Shown here: positions 4,798-8,164 of the stretch, piece by piece | Numbering within the stretch: the first letter of the stretch is position 1 | Layout of the letters: each line of letters starts with the position of its first letter | Assembly (NCBI GenBank): GCA_900542195.1 | Contig: UQNA01000079.1 | Location: 1-8,164, forward strand | Direction of reading: 5' to 3' | Length of the DNA: 8,164 bases | Source of the DNA: an uncultured Sutterella sp. | Lineage (GTDB): Bacteria; Pseudomonadota; Gammaproteobacteria; Burkholderiales; Burkholderiaceae_F | Program-made: the position numbers and the translations under genes | Notes under the pieces: generated by a model | What the model saw: the letters and a program-made list of their open reading frames with translations, nothing else | Database searches by the model: none | Told to the model about the DNA's origin: nothing

Positions 4798-7585
4798 AGT
4801 GGGCAGCTTCCCAATTCTCTCCCACGCCAACCTCAGCAATTAATGGCACATGCAATTCGGCCACTGAGGACATAATTTCCGGAAGTCTCTTTTTCACAAC
4901 ATCCACTTCTTTGTCCGGCACTTCCAGAATCAATTCATCATGAACTTGGAGAATCAATTTACTTTCTAAGTTTTCCTTTTGCAGCCAGTCTTGGACGGCA
5001 ATCATTGCCATTTTGATGAGATCAGCGGCCGTTCCTTGCATCGGAGCATTAATAGCCGCGCGTTCAGCAGCTGCTTTTCTTGCGCCGGAAGCCTGCAGCT
5101 CCGGAATTTCAAGTCTTCTTCCGAACACTGTCTGGATATATCCCTTTTCCAGAGCATGCTGTCTTGTATCTTCCATGTACTTGGATACTCCCGGATATCT
5201 TTGGAAATAACGGGCGATATAGTTCTTAGCATCATGGCGGTCAATATTTAAATTCTTTGCCAATCCGAATGCGCTCATGCCGTAGATCAGCCCGAAATTA
5301 ATCACCTTAGCAATTCTTCTTTGATCCGGAGTAACAGCTTCCAAGGGTTCGGAGAATACTTCAGCGGCGGTTGCCCTATGGATGTCTTGGTTTTTCTTAA
5401 ATGCTTCGGTAAAACCTTTATCTCCTGATAAATGAGCCATGATTCTCAATTCGATCTGAGAGTAATCGGCACTGATAATTTTCTTCTCGGCTCCTGCAAT
5501 AAAAGCCTCCCTCACTCTTCTTCCTTCCGGTGTCCTTACCGGAATATTCTGCAAATTCGGATTAGTCGAAGACAATCTTCCGGTGACGGCCACCGCCTGT
5601 TCAAAGGTTGTATGAACCCTTCCATCTCGAGGAGAAATTTGAGTTGGCAGCTTTTCAGTATAGGTAGAAATAAGTTTGGTCAGCGCACGGTATTCCAGCG
5701 CGATTTTGGCCAAGGGATAATCCAGGGCGAGTTCTGAAAGAACTTCTTCGCTTGTAGAATAATTTCCCGAGGCGGTCTTTTTCGGAGGTTTGCCGTTGAT
5801 GAGAACTCCCAACTTATCAAAAAGAATCTCTCCGAGTTGTTTCGGACTAGCCAAATTAAATTTCTCTCCGGCAATAGTCTCACCTTTCTTTGACAGTTCG
5901 GATGCTTTTGCTTGAAGTTCTGCCGTCTGCTTAGCCAACAACTGTTTATCGATCAAAACACCGTTTTGTTCCATTCTGAACAAAACACGGCTCGTCGGCA
6001 TTTCGATTTCACGGTATATTTTTTGAAGATTCGGATCCTTTTCTATCAACCTGCAAAATAAATCGGATAAATGTGCACCGGCATATGAGCGTTCCATCGC
6101 AAATTTTGCGCAAGACAGAGTATCAACCTCACTAAAAGTTTTCTTTTTAACGCCTTTGCCTAACAGTACTTCTTCTGTCTGCAGCTCAAACTTAAGCCAG
6201 TTGTACGAAAGCTTTTCAATGTAATGGGTTCGATGAGCTTCCAGAACATAATTCTGAAGTAAGACGTCTTCTTTTATACCGTTGAACTCGATCCCTATGT
6301 CTGCTAAAACGTGTGCTATGTATTTAGCGTCATAACAGCTCTTTTCAAAAGCCGGATCAGAAAGCCACGAACCGAATATTTGCGTGAACTCTTCAGGGGT
6401 AATACCTTGAGGATCAACCCAATTGGTACTAACCGGAACGAACCAGTTTTTACCTGTATTCCAGCCGACGGCGATCCCGCGCAAAGTGTATGTAAAGTCT
6501 TTGAAATCAGCGAGCACAAACAAGAAAGGAAGCTTGCCCTCTTTGCTCTGAGAAAGAATCTCTTCAACAAGATGCTTTGCTTCATCCGGAGATTCAATTG
6601 TTTGCTGGGAGAACTCTGCCAATTGAACTTCTTTCTCTTCCGAATCGGAAAAAAGATCCATTCCGTCTGATGCGTTTTCTTCAGATTTCTTGGAATCTGT
6701 TTTAATTGAACCGCTCTTGGTATCATCCTTCAGGTCTTTGAGAAAAGCGCGAAATTCCAGCCGTTCGTAAAGTTCTTTCAGAGCCGCAACATCAGGCTCT
6801 TTAATTTTTAGATCTTCCAACGAGTTGACTTGAGAAGAGATATCGGCATCCTGTTTGATTGTCACCAAAGCTTTAGCAACGGGCAAAAAGGCCAAAGAGT
6901 CTCGAAGATTGTCACCGATCTTACCTTTTACCGCAGCAGCGTTCTCAATAATATTTTCCAAAGATCCATATTCTTCAAGCCACTTGGAAGCTGTTTTCTT
7001 ACCGCATTTCGGAACTCCGGGTACATTATCGATCTTGTCCCCCATCAATGCGAGGTAGTCAATAATTTGTTTTGGGGGTACCCCGAATTTTTCCTTAACC
7101 CCTTCAATATCGAGCCAAGTATTTTCGGTGCCCATCGTGTTAATCAAAACAACGTTTTCCGTGACAAGCTGAGCATAGTCTTTATCTCCGGTCGCTATGA
7201 CTACTTTACACCCCGCTTCTCCGGCAGATTTCGCAATTGTCCCGATAGTATCGTCGGCTTCGATACCATCAACTTGAATCAGAGGAATGCCTTGTTTTCT
7301 AACTGCATCAAAAACATCGGGAATTTGCAGTTTAAGATCTTCCGGGGTTTCTTCTCTATTGGCTTTATAGTCCGGATAAATATCTGAACGGAAGGTTTTT
7401 CCTTTCGGGTCAAAAACGCAAGCCACATAGTCCGTAGGGACATCTCGTCTTAATGCCCTAAGCATCGAAAGAAAGCCTCTCGTGGCTCCGGTTGGATGCC
7501 CTGACTTCGTATTAAGAGGAGGCAGGGCAAAGAAAGCCCGGAAAAGAAAGTGAGATGCATCGATTAATAGTATTGTTTTGCTCAT
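4796..7585 (-). CDS. polA: DNA polymerase I with a degenerate 3'-5' exonuclease site
   Basis: Fills gaps and removes RNA primers during lagging-strand maturation and excision repair. The 929 aa match E. coli Pol I (928). The N-terminal 5' nuclease (about 1-290) keeps its acidic residues: Asp9 (LIDASH), Asp59 (VFDPKGKTFR), Glu109-Asp111-Asp112 (GIEADD), Asp134 and Asp136 (TGDKD), Asp183 and Asp186 (GDKIDN). A charged Ser/Lys/Asp/Glu linker spans about 287-325. The 3'-5' exonuclease domain (about 325-515) is present, but FVLAD, KYI and MERS stand where E. coli has Asp355/Glu357, Asp424 and Asp501, so proofreading is probably absent. The polymerase domain is intact: motif A DYSQIELR (Asp707), motif B RRIAKVINFGLIYG (Lys760, Phe764, Tyr768), motif C VHDE (His882, Asp883, Glu884). 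ATG 7585 is preferred because AGGGA lies 6 nt upstream; TTG 7621 has no such site. Monocistronic by appearance, convergent with the META gene. Confidence 0.97.
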   Translation of the reverse strand: MSKTILLIDASHFLFRAFFALPPLNTKSGHPTGATRGFLSMLRALRRDVPTDYVACVFDPKGKTFRSDIYPDYKANREETPEDLKLQIPDVFDAVRKQGIPLIQVDGIEADDTIGTIAKSAGEAGCKVVIATGDKDYAQLVTENVVLINTMGTENTWLDIEGVKEKFGVPPKQIIDYLALMGDKIDNVPGVPKCGKKTASKWLEEYGSLENIIENAAAVKGKIGDNLRDSLAFLPVAKALVTIKQDADISSQVNSLEDLKIKEPDVAALKELYERLEFRAFLKDLKDDTKSGSIKTDSKKSEENASDGMDLFSDSEEKEVQLAEFSQQTIESPDEAKHLVEEILSQSKEGKLPFLFVLADFKDFTYTLRGIAVGWNTGKNWFVPVSTNWVDPQGITPEEFTQIFGSWLSDPAFEKSCYDAKYIAHVLADIGIEFNGIKEDVLLQNYVLEAHRTHYIEKLSYNWLKFELQTEEVLLGKGVKKKTFSEVDTLSCAKFAMERSYAGAHLSDLFCRLIEKDPNLQKIYREIEMPTSRVLFRMEQNGVLIDKQLLAKQTAELQAKASELSKKGETIAGEKFNLASPKQLGEILFDKLGVLINGKPPKKTASGNYSTSEEVLSELALDYPLAKIALEYRALTKLISTYTEKLPTQISPRDGRVHTTFEQAVAVTGRLSSTNPNLQNIPVRTPEGRRVREAFIAGAEKKIISADYSQIELRIMAHLSGDKGFTEAFKKNQDIHRATAAEVFSEPLEAVTPDQRRIAKVINFGLIYGMSAFGLAKNLNIDRHDAKNYIARYFQRYPGVSKYMEDTRQHALEKGYIQTVFGRRLEIPELQASGARKAAAERAAINAPMQGTAADLIKMAMIAVQDWLQKENLESKLILQVHDELILEVPDKEVDVVKKRLPEIMSSVAELHVPLIAEVGVGENWEAAH

Positions 7586-7591
7586 ATGTTT

Positions 7592-7596
7592 TCCCT
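7592..7596 (-). promoter_or_regulatory. Shine-Dalgarno site of polA
   Basis: AGGGA on the minus strand with a 6-nt spacer before ATG 7585. It supports the 929-residue start over a TTG 12 codons upstream. Confidence 0.75.
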
Positions 7597-7612
7597 GCGG
7601 ACTATTTAAGAG

Positions 7613-7650
7613 ATAGTTCAAACTTGATCTGCATATATTAATAGTTCAAA
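7613..7650. repeat. Two 10-bp direct repeats in the polA leader/promoter region
   Basis: ATAGTTCAAA occurs at 7613-7622 and again at 7641-7650, 28 bp apart start to start (TTTGAACTAT when read in the polA direction). One copy lies between the proposed polA -35 and -10 and the other near the transcription start, so they could bind a regulator or be chance in AT-rich DNA. Confidence 0.4.
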
Positions 7651-7662
7651 TCCTATTCACAA
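7635..7662 (-). promoter_or_regulatory. Possible polA promoter
   Basis: On the minus strand TTGTGA (7662 down to 7657) and TAATAT (7640 down to 7635) are spaced by 16 nt, each matching the sigma-70 consensus at 4 of 6. This would give a leader of about 40 nt. AT-rich DNA makes chance matches common. Confidence 0.3.
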
Positions 7663-7693
7663 TCTTCAAAGATTCATTTAGAGAAAGGCCAAG

Positions 7694-7768
7694 ATGAGCG
7701 GCGAGAAAATGATTTGGACGCAGCCGGATGCTATAAATAAAAAGATTTTTTTAAATAAATCCAAATAG
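7694..7768 (+). CDS. Possible 24-aa small ORF, unknown
   Basis: ATG 7694 opens 24 codons ending in TAG; the peptide starts MSGEKMIWTQPDAINKK. AAGG lies 5 nt before the ATG, an acceptable Shine-Dalgarno site. The first 14 codons sit in a patch less AT-rich than the flanks, which then become A/T only. I recognise no family. It may be a real small protein, the remnant of a decayed gene, or chance. Confidence 0.25.
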   Translation: MSGEKMIWTQPDAINKKIFLNKSK

Positions 7769-7954
7769 TTCTTTTTTGAAAAACAAATTATTTACTATTT
7801 TTTTTACTGTTTATCTTTATAAAAAAATAATAACTAAAACTCATAAATTATTTAAACAAAGAAAACCTGTTTAATTTATTTTTATCTCATTTTGACGAGA
7901 AAATAATCCATTTTTCTTTACCTAATATCCAACGCCATGTTTTTTAATGAATAT

Positions 7955-7971
7955 TTTCTTGATTCAAGAAA
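7955..7971. repeat. 17-bp palindrome upstream of the H-NS gene, candidate operator
   Basis: TTTCTTGA-T-TCAAGAAA has perfect 8-bp arms around one central base. It is less AT-only than its surroundings and lies about 80-100 bp before the H-NS start codon, just upstream of the likely promoter. There is no T-run immediately after it on the plus strand (ACTAAAAAAAA follows), so a plus-strand terminator is unlikely; a dimeric regulator site is the better reading. Confidence 0.45.
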
Positions 7972-8014
7972 CTAAAAAAAAGATAGTTAGTTTAAAAAAA
8001 TAATTTTTTTGTAG

Positions 8015-8020
8015 TAATAT
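8015..8020 (+). promoter_or_regulatory. Candidate -10 element for the H-NS gene
   Basis: TAATAT (4 of 6 to TATAAT) lies about 33 nt before the ATG at 8053. At 17-18 nt upstream the -35 would fall in the A7 tract (TTTAAA or TTAAAA), which is poor. The assignment is weak because the whole region is AT-rich. Confidence 0.25.
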
Positions 8021-8052
8021 GAAGAGGAATTGATTAGTAACGATGTAGAGCC

Positions 8053-8164
8053 ATGGAACCTCAAATCTTAGAACTTAGAAATCTAAAAGCTCAAAGAGAC
8101 GCATTAGATAAACAAATTGAAGAAGCTTCCAAAAAAGCTCGTGAGGACGCTTTAAATATCTGTC
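8053..8164 (+). CDS. H-NS family nucleoid protein (3' truncated by window edge)
   Basis: Only the first 37 codons are in the window. The start is ATG 8053; an in-frame TAA at 8038 leaves no earlier start. The visible part is one charged, helix-forming segment (MEPQILELRNLKAQRDALDKQ, then IEEASKKAREDAL) with hydrophobic residues at coiled-coil spacing, as in the N-terminal oligomerisation region of the short H-NS proteins of Burkholderiales, which share an L-x-x-x-R-x-x-L-x-x-Q-I-E pattern. The C-terminal DNA-binding domain would lie beyond the edge and cannot be checked. Such proteins bind AT-rich DNA and silence it; the AT-rich DNA just upstream fits self-regulation (inference). The ribosome site is unusual: AGAG only 2 nt before the ATG, and a stronger GAGG 25 nt upstream that is too far. 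Another coiled-coil protein remains possible. Confidence 0.72.
   Translation, partial: MEPQILELRNLKAQRDALDKQIEEASKKAREDALNIC

Larger units (their letters stand above)
7586..8052. other. 467-bp divergent intergenic region, strongly AT-rich on its right side
   Basis: This is the only stretch over 300 bp without a confident gene. The left part (7586-7740) has mixed composition and holds the polA ribosome site, possible promoter, direct repeats, an inverted repeat at 7661-7674 (AATCTT-CA-AAGATT) and a 24-codon open frame at 7694-7768. From about 7740 to 8035 the DNA is almost wholly A and T with many A- and T-tracts of five or more, including an A7-TAA-T7 inverted repeat at 7994-8010. Phased A-tracts often bend DNA and are favoured by H-NS-type proteins; the adjacent gene encodes one, so autoregulation is plausible (inference). 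No tRNA, rRNA, GC-rich terminator or known riboswitch pattern is seen. Confidence 0.7.

Noticed and set aside
6830..7387. 185-codon plus-strand open frame
   Set aside because: It is antisense to the conserved 5' nuclease domain of polA, resembles no family, and has no convincing start region; a shadow of the real gene.
7586..7621. PolA start at TTG 7621
   Set aside because: Twelve extra residues without homology to Pol I and no ribosome site; ATG 7585 has AGGGA at good spacing and gives the normal length.
7885..7909. Weak TCTC/GAGA hairpin followed by T-rich DNA
   Set aside because: Only about four contiguous pairs with an 8-nt loop in AT-rich DNA; not enough for a terminator or structured RNA.
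7937..7975. 12-codon frame (MFFNEYFLDSRN) that could be a leader peptide
   Set aside because: No ribosome site, and such short frames are expected by chance in A/T-only sequence.
1..8164. Search by eye for CRISPR arrays, insertion sequences, tRNAs, defence or toxin-antitoxin genes
   Set aside because: No spaced repeats, transposase motifs, cloverleaf sequences or recognisable defence domains were found; all sizeable frames belong to known housekeeping or envelope families.

Overview
The window reads as an ordinary chromosomal stretch of a Gram-negative betaproteobacterium with AT-leaning DNA. The gene set (RssA-like patatin, ThrB of the aminoglycoside-kinase fold, a BPSS1780-type membrane protein, PolA, and an H-NS protein of the short Burkholderiales type) fits the order Burkholderiales. 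A gut genus of the Sutterella/Parasutterella kind is my best guess; this is inferred from content and base composition, not from a marker gene. There are no rRNAs, tRNAs, insertion sequences, prophage genes or CRISPR arrays in view.

Layout, left to right. (1) The 3' part of a patatin-like phospholipase gene (+) converges on a formate/nitrite channel gene (-); a 16-bp-stem bidirectional terminator lies between them and overlaps the channel's stop codon. (2) Divergent from the channel, a TTGACA-containing promoter region with a 13-bp palindrome drives a small secreted protein and, 2 nt after its stop, homoserine kinase thrB; a clear intrinsic terminator follows. (3) A six-helix BPSS1780-like membrane protein (+) and a secreted META-domain (HslJ-like) protein (+) come next, ended by a strong GC-rich hairpin. 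(4) Convergent with them is a full-length polA (-), 929 aa from its best start. (5) A 467-bp non-coding region follows, very AT-rich in its right two thirds and holding several inverted and direct repeats. (6) An H-NS family gene (+) begins and runs off the right edge.

The genes are mostly unrelated housekeeping and envelope functions: threonine biosynthesis (thrB), DNA repair and Okazaki-fragment processing (polA), formate or nitrite transport, lipid hydrolysis and nucleoid structure. The most informative observation is that the Pol I 3'-5' exonuclease domain is present but all four metal-binding residues are replaced, while the 5' nuclease and polymerase centres are intact. Start codons of the FNT gene, polA, the small secreted protein, the membrane protein and the META gene should be placed downstream of the longest open frames, and the two most affected are supported by Shine-Dalgarno sequences and by family residue numbering. 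I do not see an undescribed multi-gene system here; the remaining points are candidate regulatory sites and small-ORF leads.
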